From Metellina segmentata (lineage: Eukaryota > Arthropoda > Arachnida > Araneae > Tetragnathidae): a DNA stretch of 64,000 nucleotides. The stretch spans positions 136,915,432 to 136,979,431 of the forward strand of contig OX375872.1 of NCBI GenBank assembly GCA_947359465.1. Reading direction: 5' to 3'. The notes beneath the pieces were generated by a model that saw nothing but the letters and a program-made list of their open reading frames with translations, did not search any database and was not told where the DNA came from. Shown piece by piece: positions 1 through 11,440 of this stretch. The translations under genes and the position numbers were made by a program. Each line of letters opens with the position of its first letter. Position 1 is the stretch's first letter.

Positions 1-300
1 AATGCATAGTCGAATCTGTCCCTTTGGAATTGATCCTGGACCGTCGTCAATAGCCCGTCGTGTTTCTCCAGCAGTACGTTTTAAAATACCTTTTTATATA
101 TACCTCTCCAAATCATAGAACCATTTTTTAATTCATTTGCAATCTGTATGCTTCACTTCATAAATGTGATATACAGATGGCAAATTAATATTTAAAAAAA
201 TGGCTATCCGTTGGTCTAGGTATTTAACGTCGCACTGGAGTAACAAGACTCTATCTTGGAGATTCTCAAGATTGGGAAGCAAGCGGTAGGCAAGAAATCA
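1..300. repeat. SINE 3'-tail debris (two fragments)
   Basis: Positions 20-85 resemble the 3' half of the SINE-A/B body (the rule 'ccggaccgtcgtcaatagcc' is nearly present at about 48-58, followed by a diverged 'ctccagcagtacg'). Positions 216-250 match the reverse-strand SINE-B tail ('ggtatttaacgtcgcactgg'). Both are diverged and unbounded. No coding potential is recognisable here; the segment lies in the intron upstream of the hemocyanin exons. Confidence 0.5.
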
Positions 301-1106
301 TTTCTCAGAGCAATTATCATTCAATATTGTACATAGGAAATTTTTTAATCACTCACGAAGCCAGACGATTTTCACATTGCTGCGTTTTACGTGAGTACAT
401 CGTTAAGCGTGAATTTATTTGGGTATAGTAAATGAAAGAGACAAATTCAGCGTTTATATATATATATCGAAAGTTGACGAGTTTCTCTTGCAATTAGAAT
501 ACGTTAAACGGGTTTCTGCTTGGATTTTCGACGAGTATATGTCGACATTGTGAAATTTTAAATAATTTCAACTGTGATTCAGATTTACAATGAACAATGC
601 ATACTTTAAATATCTTTTCTCGACCGATTTCGATGTCCTAGCAATTTGGAGTCCAGACGTACTGTATTGAAGTTTGAGCAGCTGAAAGAGAGTTCCCTAA
701 TCGCCGCGCTCCGCCAGACTTGTGGCGCGCAAACTCATAGCCACCAACAAGTCTATTCACTCAGCTATCGAATGACGGTTTGGCTCACGTTGATAATATA
801 GAAATTATTAGACCGAATTCCTGAAATGCTTTTATTAAGTGATTTTAAAGACGTCAAAAATGTAACCATGTCCAAAAGTAGCACGTAACTGTTCTGTGAA
901 TATGACTCGGTTGGCCGATTTGGCACCATAACATCTTACGATAGGTAGTTGGATGACAGCATATTTCTGGAGTGGCGATAAAAATCGTGAAATAACTTCA
1001 ATGATTTTCTTGAAACTTTGTGTATATCTAAGAGCAAATGAGAGATTCGTCATGTTTCCAAATTTAGAAATATTGCTTAACCTATGCTTTTTTTGCAAAC
1101 GGTTTA
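301..1106. other. intronic sequence with no recognised feature
   Basis: AT-rich sequence upstream of the visible hemocyanin exons. A more GC-rich patch at about 690-780 has no recognised motif. The short reading frames here (for example 953-1195) have no recognisable domain and I treat them as chance. I see nothing further. Confidence 0.5.
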
Positions 1107-1490
1107 CCCCGTTAAGCATATTTGGAGGGCCTTATCTAGTCTGCGGGCCAGGTAAAATTATTAAGCCAATCGTATTTGTTCTGCGGATCCGATAAAAATA
1201 TTTGGAGAGCCCCATCTGGTCTGTGAGCCCGGTAAACTTGTCTGGAGAGCCTTTTCTGGACAGTGGGCAAGTTATACATATCCGGAGAGCCGTATCTTGT
1301 CTAGTAAGTTACTTATTACTTCGATAACGGAAACATTTGGAGGGTCGTATCCGACCTTATTTAACTTAAGGGACTGATTCCGGACCGTCGTCAATAGCCC
1401 GTTGTATTGCTCTAGTACGACGTTAACTAAAATTACAATTACCGACCTTATTTAAAATATTTGGAATACCGTATCTGGTCTCATGAACCG
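1107..1490. repeat. degenerate minisatellite, unit about 55-65 bp
   Basis: About six imperfect copies of a unit containing 'atatttggagagccgtatct' followed by 'ggtctgtgggcccggtaa' occur at about 1117, 1196, 1235, 1277, 1331 and 1458. The copies vary in length and order of indels. The array is interrupted by a short SINE insertion (1365-1441). Confidence 0.65.
1365..1441 (+). mobile_element. 5'-truncated SINE-A insertion with 14-bp TSD
   Basis: 77 bp matching only the 3' end of the SINE-A family, ending in the family's AATTAC tail. It is flanked by a perfect 14-bp direct repeat, ccgaccttatttaa, at 1351-1364 and 1442-1455. Truncation at the 5' end with a 14-bp TSD is what target-primed reverse transcription by a LINE machinery produces. 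Confidence 0.85.
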
Positions 1491-1712
1491 AGATCAATCT
1501 TTTTGCAACTAATTATTTATTTTACACGTACGGATTTTTTTGTGGCTGGTTAAACCTGTCCCGATGAGAGCAACTATTCCTAAAATAGCTAGAAATGAGA
1601 ATTATAAGGAATGCATGAAAACACTGCTCAAACAAAATGCAAGTGTAAAAATAGACAACAAAATTTAACACTGTGTAAACAAGTATGTGTAATTTATTAT
1701 TTACTCCTTCAG

Positions 1713-1936
1713 TAACTCCTGGATTGAACACCATCAACCGATCCTCCCGAGACTCCAGTGTTACCATTTCAAAAGAACGAAAATTCCAAGAATTACTAGA
1801 AGGAAAAGGAACAAGCGAACATCAAAATGAATACTGCAGTTGTGGATGGCCAGATCACCTTCTGGTTCCCAAGGGAAATAACAAAGGAATGGTATTCCAT
1901 CTGTTTGTGATGATTACTGATCACTTGAAGGATTTG
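1713..1936 (+). CDS. hemocyanin, penultimate exon (partial gene)
   Basis: This exon encodes part of the C-terminal (domain III, immunoglobulin-like) region of an arthropod hemocyanin, the copper oxygen carrier of haemolymph. It starts after a pyrimidine-rich acceptor (ctccttcag, AG at 1711-1712; the codon is split after its first base) and ends at a gtaagc donor (1937). The diagnostic run is [16 protein letters not shown], preceded by the [11 protein letters not shown] segment typical of the family, and followed by HLFVMITD. The CSC pair fits one half of the two disulphide bridges known from chelicerate hemocyanin structures. The frame is open and conserved, so I infer a functional gene rather than a pseudogene. 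The copper-binding histidines lie in exons upstream of the window. Confidence 0.88.
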
Positions 1937-2431
1937 GTAAGCTTAAAGAACTTTTCTCAACCCCTATTAATGTTAACAGTTTTTTTAAAACATTATGAGC
2001 GAATAGCTATAAAAAATTTTCTAATGCAGTGTCGTAAGAAGGGCATTGGTGTATTTTACGGATAGTTTAAATTGTAAAATGTATTTAATTTCAACGGTTT
2101 AGTCTTGAACTTTTGATAAGTGGCAAAATAATTTCAAGCATTTATAGTAATTTATTTTGCATATAACAAAAATATATTTTTAAGGGCTGGCCAGCATCCC
2201 TTAGGTAAAATTTTGTCTAAAGAAAAATGTTGTCCGTCTTTTCTTCCGCCGTCTATTAGTTAAAAAAGGAATAAAATATTTTGTTGACCTTTTCGGGGTA
2301 AGTTTTTAAAACAAGTCTCCAAAATTTTGAAAAGAAAACTTAAAAGTTCCTTACCTTCCAAAGATAAATCATGACTTCAGATTATAATTGTTTCCACTGA
2401 TCAGATTCTAATAATTTTTCATTATATTTAG

Positions 2432-2626
2432 GTTGGCCAATTGACAGATAAGAATATCTGTGCTGATGCAGTGAGCTACTGTGGTGTCAAAGATGACCTA
2501 TACCCAGACCGAAAGGCTATGGGCTTCCCATTTGACAGAACCATCTCTGCATACAGCACAAAAGAATGGTTATTGCCTAATATGACCACATCTACAGTTA
2601 CAATCCACCATGCATCAAAACAATAA
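2432..2626 (+). CDS. hemocyanin, last exon (partial gene)
   Basis: The exon follows a tatttag acceptor (AG at 2430-2431), phase 0 with the preceding exon, and ends at TAA 2624-2626, giving 64 residues. It carries ICADAVSYCGVKDDLYPD and KAMGFPFDR, the family's C-terminal signature. The two cysteines seven residues apart (C-ADAVSY-C) are the partners expected for the upstream CSC pair. The two visible exons together encode about 139 residues, roughly the last fifth of a 620-630-residue subunit. Possible polyadenylation signals are AATAAA at 2622-2627 (overlapping the stop), ATTAAA at 2673-2678 and AATAAA at 2784-2789; which is used cannot be told. Subunit type (a-g) cannot be assigned by eye. 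Confidence 0.9.
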   Translation, partial: VGQLTDKNICADAVSYCGVKDDLYPDRKAMGFPFDRTISAYSTKEWLLPNMTTSTVTIHHASKQ

Positions 2627-3085
2627 AATGTGCGTGTGTAAATCAAGGACTTCCAAAATTATAATATTTTTTATTAAAAGGATTATCATATTCCTGTTCA
2701 ATATCTTGAATAATCCATTTTTAGTGAATTGTTATTAATATTAAAATCAAATCAATAATTATATTAGAAATGTTTTCACTTAAAATAAAAATTTCACACA
2801 ATGCAGAATGTCTGATGATCATTTCTATGTGTTATTCCACTGAAGAGAAAATAACTTTGATTAAGGATATATAATGGAAAATGAGGAGCTTATTTTGTAT
2901 TTTAATAATGTACACAAGTGAAGGAAATAAAAGGAAGGAGGCCATAAAATTGTCAACAAATAAAAATTTAATAATAAATAAGTGTGTAAACACACACACA
3001 TAAAGTAAAGGCAAGGTTGTTAGATACACTAATGTATTTCTCGTTTCATTAAAATATTGTACAAATAATTTTTAAATAAAAAATG
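2627..3085. other. intergenic, hemocyanin 3' flank
   Basis: AT-rich sequence downstream of the hemocyanin stop. It contains the candidate polyadenylation signals listed with the last exon. No other feature is recognised. Confidence 0.5.
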
Positions 3086-3089
3086 AAAA

Positions 3090-3345
3090 TACAGTAACCC
3101 CCAATATTTGGCAAGAAAAATCGCAATTTAGCATAGGTAAGGTGTTTTTGTTACATTAAAATATTATATACATGATTTTTAAATCTAAAAAAAAATTCTA
3201 AGTAATACAGTAACCCCTTCATATATCAAGTTAAATCACAATTTAGCATAGGTAAGGTAGTTAAATCTTAAAATAAATACAGTAATCCCTCAATATATAA
3301 CAAAAAAATAACAATTTAGCATGGAAAGCGATATAGTGTGGGTCT
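3090..3345. repeat. three imperfect copies of a pogo/Tigger-like motif
   Basis: The string 'acagtaaccccc' / 'acagtaacccctt' / 'acagtaatccctc' recurs at about 3092, 3209 and 3279, each time followed within about 20-50 bp by 'caatttagcatagg' or a close variant. The CAGTAAxCCCTC start resembles terminal repeats of pogo/Tigger-type transposons, but I see no paired inverted terminus, so this is a low-confidence class call. Confidence 0.4.
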
Positions 3346-5017
3346 AGAAAAATTGACTCGTAACAGAAAAAAGTCCAAATTGTGCATTACCATTTGCACT
3401 TTGTATTTAAAATTAGGAAAAATTACAACACATGAAATATTATTGATTATATAGTAGATCTTTTACTATTTTTCTGTCTTCTTTTTGGAGTCTGATCAAA
3501 GAACATCCAATAATTCTAACATGACGTTGCCTATAGATGCCTCTTCAAAATTTCACATTATGCCAGAACATGGTTCCCACTCTTTGGTGGGAAAAAAATT
3601 CAAGTACTTTTCCAGGCCTATTTGAAGTCTTTCAAGGACTAACGTAAAAAGGCAGAAATTCCCTCTGTAACCCCCCATTTTAGTAGACAACTTTTCTGAA
3701 GAACCTCTCCTATAATGTAACCTCTTCATTACCATTCACATACTTAACAATTCCTAACATATTTCTAGTCAATATTCAAACATGTTATGGGAAAGAAAAA
3801 ATTCTTGAAAAGAAAAAGTAAAGTAGCCAAGTTATTATACGCATGTTCTATATGTTCGAACTGACACAGAATCCCACAGCTCTTGAGCAAAGAAAATAAA
3901 CACATGCCTTTTGATGAACAAGCGTATTTGGCGTATTCTTCCGAACCGGGATAAAACGATGCCTTCTAAGCATGTGCCTTACAAGCCAATTCACATTCGA
4001 GAAAATCCCAGATTAAAATTTTTCAAAATAAATATAAGTACTTTGCACAAAATTCAAGTAATTTCTAAGACCCTTGAAAATGAAATTCTAGTACTTTTCA
4101 AGCTTGTGGAAACCCTGCAGAAGGCTGAGATAACTGGTTGGAAACAGGTGACTTTTGGACTCCTAATTTTAAAGAAATGGATTGGGAATTCCTGTTTTCA
4201 TAAACTTCAATTTCATCAGAGGACAAGTAAAAATTTGTGATATATTGAGATGCAATATAATGGTTGGTTGATTTGGGTTTTATGGCACAAGATCCAAAAG
4301 AGGATAAGCTGCACCAAAAATAAGACAGTGAAATTAGAAATGTATTTTAAGACTTGAAAGTGATAACTATACCAACATTAAAATAGAAACACAATTAATA
4401 AAGTCAAGTTATATACATAAAAAAACCATGAATGTAAAATTTATATAAACCCGTATTTTTTAAAAAAGAGAACACTAAGATGGAGTATCTCTATCTTAGT
4501 TGAGAAACTTTTATGGAATTCAATTTAAAATCTTATTCATTTATATGTGGTAAAAAACTTGAAAGATGAAATCTAAAAAGTGATGAATGGGGAGGTTGAC
4601 CCAACAAGTCTGATAAAAATTGGTAATGAAGTTTAAAAAATTGTTCATAGAAATGTCTAAAATAAGTACAAGAAGTTAAAATAAGAAGGAGAGAGGCTCT
4701 TGGCAATGCTGGCACAAGGGAGCAGTTTCCCTGACCAATGTTAATCTAAGTGTGACTCGTGTATAGCTAATGTGAAGACATTTTAAAATGCGCATTTTAA
4801 TGAAGCGTTATTGTAACATAAACATTAAATGTACCTACAGTTAACTAATGAACACATCCCATTGTTTTTGTGATTAAATTGATGTTCCATTCAATAATAC
4901 AATATATTAAGCATATTAATTTTTTATTAAAATATTTTAAAACTATAGTTAATGAATCTCTGTGTAGAAAAACAATTATGCAAAATTAGATGAATGAATT
5001 ACACAAACAAATTTATG
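3346..5017. other. intergenic, no gene recognised
   Basis: AT-rich spacer between the convergent hemocyanin and POMK genes. A piece near 4258-4320 ('gggttttatggcacaagatcc', 'aagctgcaccaaa') resembles the SINE-D family seen at 9.9 and 12.5 kb. Small frames (3553-3735, 3911-4240, 4533-4715) have no recognised domain. Confidence 0.45.
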
Positions 5018-5023
5018 TTTATT
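5018..5023 (-). terminator. candidate POMK polyadenylation signal (AATAAA)
   Basis: AATAAA on the minus strand 15 bp beyond the POMK stop codon (5038-5040). Its closeness to the stop makes the 3' UTR very short; later AT-rich signals could be used instead. Confidence 0.4.
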
Positions 5024-5037
5024 CATTTTCAAAACAA

Positions 5038-5766
5038 TCAATCCAAATCTTTAAGAACTTTTCTATATAAATCTAAAATAACATCAGCACTAGGACGTCT
5101 CAATGGATCATTGTCTTTGCAATTTTTATGAAAGCGAAACAATTTGTACTTAATAATATCAGCTTCAGAACTATCCCCTAAAAACCAATTGCATACATCT
5201 GGAATTTTCCATATATCTGTCTTTTCATCATACAAAGGCATTTTCTCAGCAGAAAACTCTTCATTCGTAAATGGCCATAGTTGCTCTGGGGCTACAAATA
5301 ATCCTGTCAAAGCTCGATTACCACACACAACACCCTTTTTTGTCTTTATATCAACTTTAGGTGTAGCATCTAAATCATTTATCACTAAAGTTAGATCTTC
5401 TCTCAAAAGATATTGTGATAACGTTTTCTCCAAGGTACTGGAATCACACATGACTCTAATTCCAGTCGGACTTGAATGCAGAAATTGAATTATAGAAACA
5501 TAACTTATACATAGATTCAAGCGATTTTTCACATTATTATACAATCTCAAAGAATGCTTTAAATGATAATTTGCATTCAGTGTACTTCCAAGTTTGTAAT
5601 ATTGAGTGATAATATTATTGTTACAATACCCAACTAACTGTATGACATGTGAACTACTAGTTAATGACTTAATCATGAACAGATTTTGCTTGAAATCATC
5701 TTCATATTCTTTAGTATTGAGTACCGATAAGGCAACTTCATAATTTTTCCATTTTCCTAGATATAT
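5038..5766 (-). CDS. POMK: protein O-mannose kinase, exon with most of the kinase domain
   Basis: POMK (SGK196) phosphorylates the 6-position of O-mannose in the GalNAc-GlcNAc-Man (core M3) glycan of alpha-dystroglycan in the ER lumen, a step needed for later matriglycan synthesis. This exon starts after a ttgtag acceptor (5770-5767) and encodes residues 88-329. Visible family landmarks are LGKWKNYEVALS (start of the N lobe), LVGYC, VMCDSSTLEKTLSQYLL (residues 192-208, the unusual catalytic-loop region), NDLDATPKVD (217-226, replacing the usual DFG), APEQLWPF and YDEKTDIWKIPDVCNWFLG. These match vertebrate POMK in order and spacing. The C-terminus ends YRKVLKDLD, slightly shorter than the human protein. 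The frame is intact; the total of 329 residues compares with 350 in human. The canonical VAxK lysine and HRD/DFG motifs are absent, as is normal for this atypical kinase. Confidence 0.95.
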   Translation of the reverse strand: MYLGKWKNYEVALSVLNTKEYEDDFKQNLFMIKSLTSSSHVIQLVGYCNNNIITQYYKLGSTLNANYHLKHSLRLYNNVKNRLNLCISYVSIIQFLHSSPTGIRVMCDSSTLEKTLSQYLLREDLTLVINDLDATPKVDIKTKKGVVCGNRALTGLFVAPEQLWPFTNEEFSAEKMPLYDEKTDIWKIPDVCNWFLGDSSEADIIKYKLFRFHKNCKDNDPLRRPSADVILDLYRKVLKDLD

Positions 5767-8700
5767 CTACAAGATTAAGAATAAAACAATTCAACGTTAT
5801 GATCAAAAGGACCCTTTATGAAGCAAACGTGAACTTTAGTTTTCAGAACATGTTAACCTTTAAAATTACATAATAAAATCAGCTTTTAAGAGACAAATTT
5901 ATCAACACAATTCTGATTAATACCATAACTACCTGAAAGTAGAATGTTAAAACATTACCTGAATAGTTTTCAAAAAGAAATATCTAAAATAAATCAAAAC
6001 ATTTTAATACATTAAAACAGAATACTTAAGCATAGCTGAATGGTTCAAATAAGTAGTTTTTTAGAATCGTGTATGTGATATAATAGAATTAATAAGTTGT
6101 AACAATTATATAAGTTTATAACATAGAATCAGCTGCTTATAGAAAAAATGTTTAATAACAGTTCAAAAATAAATTTCTTTGTCACTTCAAATTGAACATC
6201 TACATTTTCAATTTAGTTTCTTTTATTAATTTTTACTTCTATTTCCTTAATTAAATTGCTTTAAATAAAAATAGTTTTAATTTCTGTATTTAGAGAAATA
6301 ATCATTAAATTAAAACAGATAAATAAAAATGTATGAGAAATGCTATTTGGCTTATTTCTCTAAGCTAATATATTAAAATGCTTACATATTAAATGTAAAA
6401 AAATCTGTTGCATTAAGAGATATATTGAGATACTTTTAAATTTTATTTAATAATCTAAGAGATTTTTTCTATCACATCGTACTTTAAGAAGAAAAAAATT
6501 AACAATGAATTTAGAGAAGTAATTAACGTAAAAAATGTTCCATTCCAGAAAGGACAAGACTTTGAATAAAGAACAGATAAGTTGTACAATCAAATTTTCT
6601 CATAATACATATTTACCTTATCAAAACGATCTGAGAATAAATTTGGAAGCAATTAGAATAAAATAGGAATAACTCATACAGTGACAAGATAGAATTTACA
6701 ACTGAGGATACTGGAGCTTTTTACATCAGAAAAGGAAAATACTACTTTATTGAACACAGCTGGAAAGCCACACAAAATAAATCTTTCTTATGTTATCTCT
6801 TCCATAAAAGTCTAATATTCCTTTACACATATCTGCTTGACAGCTTACTAAATATTTTGTTTCTTTGATGTAATTCAATTTAAAACTTTCACACTGTAAA
6901 TTTTTCTTTTTTCAGTACCTAAAAATCCAATTATTTGTATAGCAAAAAAAGAAATTTTGTACTGATGAAGCACTAAACACTAAGTAGTAACCACAAAATA
7001 ATATTTTTATTTGATGCAAGCCTTTATTTGATATTGCATTGCCCAAGAATGTCTCTAACAGTCAGAGCTCAAAATGCATTCATCACTTTCAAGCAATCAG
7101 AAATCCTCCAAATATTAAAGAAATTTTAAAGGTTTTTCATCACTCTCTGTCCTATTGACATAATTAGGGGAAGGTCAGTTAACTTGGTAGCTAGGAAAAG
7201 ACACTATAAAGCATGTAAACAAAAATATGAAATTATTTTATGAGTATATTGGGGTGACAGAAACTCATGAACTGACATTTTTTCGGAAACATTTGCTGAT
7301 TTTCAGAATAAGAAATACATTGCTGCATTGTCATCTGTTTAAAAGATGTATAACATTACAAAATGCTTTTATATTTATTTATTTTTATTCAAAACAAATA
7401 GTTAAACAGCTGCATACTAAAAAAATATTGTCAGTTAATGAATTTCTGCTCAAAGCCGACAATATAATCGTAATATTTCAATAGGTTGCCTGGGCCCTGA
7501 AAAGTTGTGTTAGCTACCTGTGGAATAAATGTGAAAACCTGCCTTTCACGTGTTTTCAATTTTTTGAGTTATATAAAATCGGTAACTGGTTTTCTCCATA
7601 CCTAAGATTGTTTTATTACAAACATATCTGTACATGAATAAAAAAAATACATTTCCTCACATTGTGTAAGAGTTTTTAGTCATAACAAATGTTTTAGAAA
7701 AAAAGTAAAGCATTAGTCCTTTAAAAACTTGTAGTGCTGTCTTAAAAACTAACAATAGTAACAGAAATAGGTTAATTCCATGTCATAAAATGGCATTTTG
7801 TTAAAAAGGTCTAAGAAAGTAATAATTAATTTAATTGAGTCATGCATGAGGTGAAAATGCACTTTAAATCAGGACTATGCAAAACCTAACGTGTTCTTTC
7901 ATTTTCTTTAAAAAAGTTTATCAAGACATTACATCGACAATTCTTTCATGCACAATTCCAGGTTTGGAAAACTTTTAAACTGAAATTTTTTAAACAGGAA
8001 ATAGCTGAGTACTTATTTTCATAATTATGTTACATGTCTATGGTGTTAACATGGACTGAAGTTTAAATTTGTTTCATGATTTACACAAAACATTGATCAA
8101 AATTTACTTAAAGTATTAGTTTATTTAAAATGGGATGACATGTCTTCAAGTTTCAGGGTTATTTCATTTCACAGATATAATACCTACATACTTAAAGATA
8201 ATAAATTTTTCAAAAAGAGGAAAATATGAGATTGCATGTACTTTGGCCACAAAATTCATGTGTGACGAAAATACTTTAAAATATATAATTCAAGTGCATT
8301 GTTAAAAAAAGGTTGTTTACATCTCAACTATTATAAAAGGAAATGTTTGTTTGTCTGTGTCTTGCCGCAAAATCCTGACGATTCTATGGTACTTACAGCA
8401 ATGAGATTTGGCACACAGGTAGCCCAAATTTTTAGCAAGTTTTGGGTCGTGGCGAATTTTAAAATTCAATCTAGAACATTTTAAAATGAATTTAATAGTT
8501 TTATTTTCTAGCGGGTTCTTCAAAGCATTTCTTCCGGAAGAAGAAACGCCCAAATCCAGACTTTTTCTACCCACGTGACCTTGCTGTCAACCTTTGGAAC
8601 CATGCCAAGTTTGTTTCATCGCGGGGAACTCAGAGAAAATTATTTTTTTCTTTCTGCTTTGATTTTGTGCGGAGTTTTGATTTTTCAGCTAGACGATATT

Positions 8701-9118
8701 GTGTCTTTTAATTGGAGTCACTTAGTTCTTTTTTATCTCCTAGACCGTTAAAGATAGAGTAATTTTAGAGTAGAGAGAAATTTTAACGGATTTGAAATTT
8801 GGGGAAAATTTCACTTTGGATTGATACCTAAAAACATGATTTTCTTTAAATAAATAATTTTTAAATTGAATATATCTTCAATGGAATTTAAATCTGCGGA
8901 AAATTTTACACCAGATTAATACCTTACATAATGGTGGCACAGGCTAGCCATGCAGTGGCTAGTACAGTATACAAGTAAAAATAACATTGTTCTTTTCACT
9001 AACTAATCTGAGATTCTTAAACTTACTAAAATTATATTACATACAGAAATAAAAAAATTGTTCATAAATTATTATAAGGAAATTAATGCACTCAAGTAAA
9101 CAAAGGACTAGAACTTAC
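5767..9118 (-). other. POMK: POMK intron 2 (about 3.35 kb)
   Basis: Bounded by a gtaagt donor next to 9119 and a tag acceptor next to 5766, phase 0. It is AT-rich, with no recognised gene. It contains one GC-richer repeat-like block (8299-8600). Confidence 0.85.
8299..8600. repeat. repeat-like block in POMK intron
   Basis: The block opens 'tattataaaaggaaatgttt' with 'gtttgtctgtgtcttgccgc' and 'gagatttggcacacaggtag'. Strings of this type recur in many arthropod genomes in dispersed non-coding repeats with class unsettled. I see no termini or TSD. Overlapping short frames on both strands are not convincing genes. Confidence 0.3.
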
Positions 9119-9379
9119 TGTTTTAACCACACTTATAGAAATCGTTGAGATTAGTGAAATTTCAGCCTCACAATTTAGCCATGGGTGGCAATATGACATC
9201 CCAGGTAAAGCAAAAGTTCCATATGGGCACACGAGACTGCAAATCGACACATTTTTAAGTAAATCTAAATAGCATGTTTGCGAAAGTGTTTCATTTTTTG
9301 GTGGAGACTTCTTCCTGAAGTAAACAAAAACAGCAAAGAGACTGACAGCAAAGCAAAGAAATATTTGCTTTGCATTCAT
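9119..9379 (-). CDS. POMK: protein O-mannose kinase, N-terminal exon with signal anchor
   Basis: This exon encodes residues 1-87. The start is the ATG at 9379-9377 (MNAKQIFLCFAVSLF...); the reading frame remains open to a GTG 15 bases upstream, but an in-frame TGA lies just beyond it. Residues 4-22 form one hydrophobic helix followed by RKK, a type II signal anchor placing the kinase in the ER lumen. NET (residues 29-31 region) is a possible N-glycosylation site. CPYGTFALPGMSYCHPWLNC matches the conserved cysteine block of vertebrate POMK before the kinase domain. The exon ends AAACA|gtaagt, phase 0, joining the next exon with VVKT before IYLG, exactly where the human protein reads VKR-VFLSEWK. 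The exon probably begins at 9410 after a gattgcag acceptor, giving 31 bp of 5' UTR. Confidence 0.92.
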
Positions 9380-9929
9380 AAATGCAGCTTTCACTAACAG
9401 AACTCAAGACCTGCAATCATAAAACAAAATTAGACTTTAATAGAAATACTAACCAGAAAAAAATGCTGTCAGGTCACCAATTCTATTAAATTGGGGCCTA
9501 ATATCTCAGTGAGCTCTTCAAAATGTACTGTAACAATTTTGCATAGTATATTTTTGTATTTTGTATTGTATTCTGTTTGATTAAGAAATATGCATCCATT
9601 TATGTAAATTAAATATTCAGTACTTGGTGAAACATTTTTATTTCAAAAGAGGCCAGCCATCTAGATTAGTACTGGGACCTGACGTGCAAATTAGGGAACA
9701 TGTATAGGTATGAAAATATTTTGATCTCAAAATTTTGTATTGCTCCTTAATGAAGATAACACAAGCCTTACTGTGTTCAATAATTGTAAGTACATCATTA
9801 CCTAAAATTCATTAAACCATCAATTGTAAATTATTTTATAAAATTGATTAACACTGGAGCAATGATTATTTATAAAAGTGATTCTTCAAAAAATTATGAA
9901 GTCTCTTCAAACACGTCACACAAATACTT

Positions 9930-10110
9930 GGTTGTGTTTTATGGTATACAAGCCACATTTGGGTAAGCTGCACCAAACATCCAAGTAAATGGACATACCA
10001 TACACACATACAGATTTGCTGACATACAAGAAGGAATCAAACCTGTGCAATCCTACAATTGCAGGTTGCTAGTGCAATGGGCAAATCAGCTGAGCCTTAG
10101 TGACCTCTAA
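9930..10110 (-). mobile_element. SINE-D-like element
   Basis: Reading on the minus strand, a tRNA-like segment with a degenerate B box (ggtttgattcc at about 10034-10044) is followed by a body ending in a 'ccataaaacacaacc' tail. It shares the order 'head, tgtatgtcca, ggccaaatgtgg/gcttgt, ccataaaaccaacc' with copies at 12.5 and 13.6 kb. Confidence 0.5.
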
Positions 10111-10394
10111 ACATATACCTACTTGATAGGAATAGGGAAAATATATTTTGAGTGATAACAAAATTAGAAGAAAAACTTGGATGTAGACTTTAGAATTGTT
10201 GAGAGATTTTAAGTAGGGTAACCATACATATTATTCTGACCACGACAGTATCATTTTTTCATATCTAAAGTCATCCTATCATATCAATAAATCATATCAG
10301 TTGTCTCAAAATAATACTGAATTTGAAAATCCTCTTAGTGCAATAACAAATTACACATCAAAAAGATGAATCACTTAAGAGTAAAGATTAGTTG

Positions 10395-10560
10395 ATATGG
10401 GGGTTTTATGATGGAGAAGAGTCATATTTGGCAATGCTGTACCAGTCTTAAGAAATACAATATCACAAAATATACACACACAATAAGTTTCACTGACACA
10501 GGAGAGAACACAGGAATTGAACCATCAACGCCAATGGTATTAATGGGAAACAAAAACCTA
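10395..10560 (-). mobile_element. SINE-D-like element
   Basis: On the minus strand a 'ggttcaattcctgtgttctc' B-box region (about 10505-10524) leads into a body and ends near 'gccaaatatgactcttctcc' with 'cataaaaccccc'. It parallels the 13.6-kb copy. Boundaries are approximate and no TSD is seen. Confidence 0.5.
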
Positions 10561-11440
10561 CAACCCTAAGAAACAGAAAATATAAAATTTTTAACAAAAC
10601 CCTGGAAGTGCCATTATTTTTATAGTTTCTATTATTCTCTACCCTCCAAGAGGTTTCAACAAGATATCTATCTCATCCATCAAAATCTGACCAATTTTGC
10701 TAATAACAAGATACCCCCCATTTTATTAATGATTAGATCAGGTCAGTTTTCTTCTAATGATGAGATATCTTGTAGAGACAACCATCAGGAGTTAATAAAT
10801 TTATTAACTGTAATTAATGTGATTATGGTGAAATGTTTTTAAAAATGCATTGTTACTTCAAAAATGCAAATGCTACTGAAACAAAAATTAAATGATTGAT
10901 GAATGCCTTTTCATAACATACACAACAAATTAAATGCTCATATTTGAAGAGTGCTAACATGAAACAAACTAGATCATCATTAGTTCACAATCCACTGCTC
11001 TATACTTTTAGTTTTGAAAGTTATGTATGAACAAGAAATTTCTTCTTTTTAATAGAAAGAGAAGCAATTAAGAAACAAATCTTATTTTTAATGACACAAA
11101 CTTTGCTTGCCAAATATATTGGGAACAAACATTTGTTATCACTTGAATGTATGTTTTTTTTTAAACTTTTGTTGCATTTCATTTGGAATAAAATGATCTG
11201 AAAAAGAAAATCGGGGAGATCCAAGAAAAAATAGTTGGAATAGGAAACATTTTCTGAAACTGTAGAAAATCTGTGTAAAAACTTCCAAAGTATTCGAAAT
11301 ATTTTTAGTCGGAAACTACATTTGCTAATTTTACTTCTTTTGCAATATAAAATATTTCATGCACTCGTTGATTCATTTTCGTTTTTTTTATCGTATGGTG
11401 CAATCCCACTATTCAAAGAACCCCAGAAACTTTCACTTAC

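Larger units (their letters stand above)
9411..11433 (-). other. POMK: probable 5'-UTR intron of POMK, with SINE-D copies
   Basis: If the acceptor at 9411-9412 and the strong donor at 11434-11440 are used, this is a 2.0-kb intron in the 5' UTR. It contains two SINE-D-like copies on the minus strand (listed separately) and otherwise AT-rich sequence. Confidence 0.45.

Noticed and set aside
953..1195. 80-codon plus ORF upstream of hemocyanin
   Set aside because: No hemocyanin similarity and no splice logic; overlaps a minisatellite.
5144..5488. 114-codon plus ORF
   Set aside because: Antisense shadow of the POMK kinase exon.
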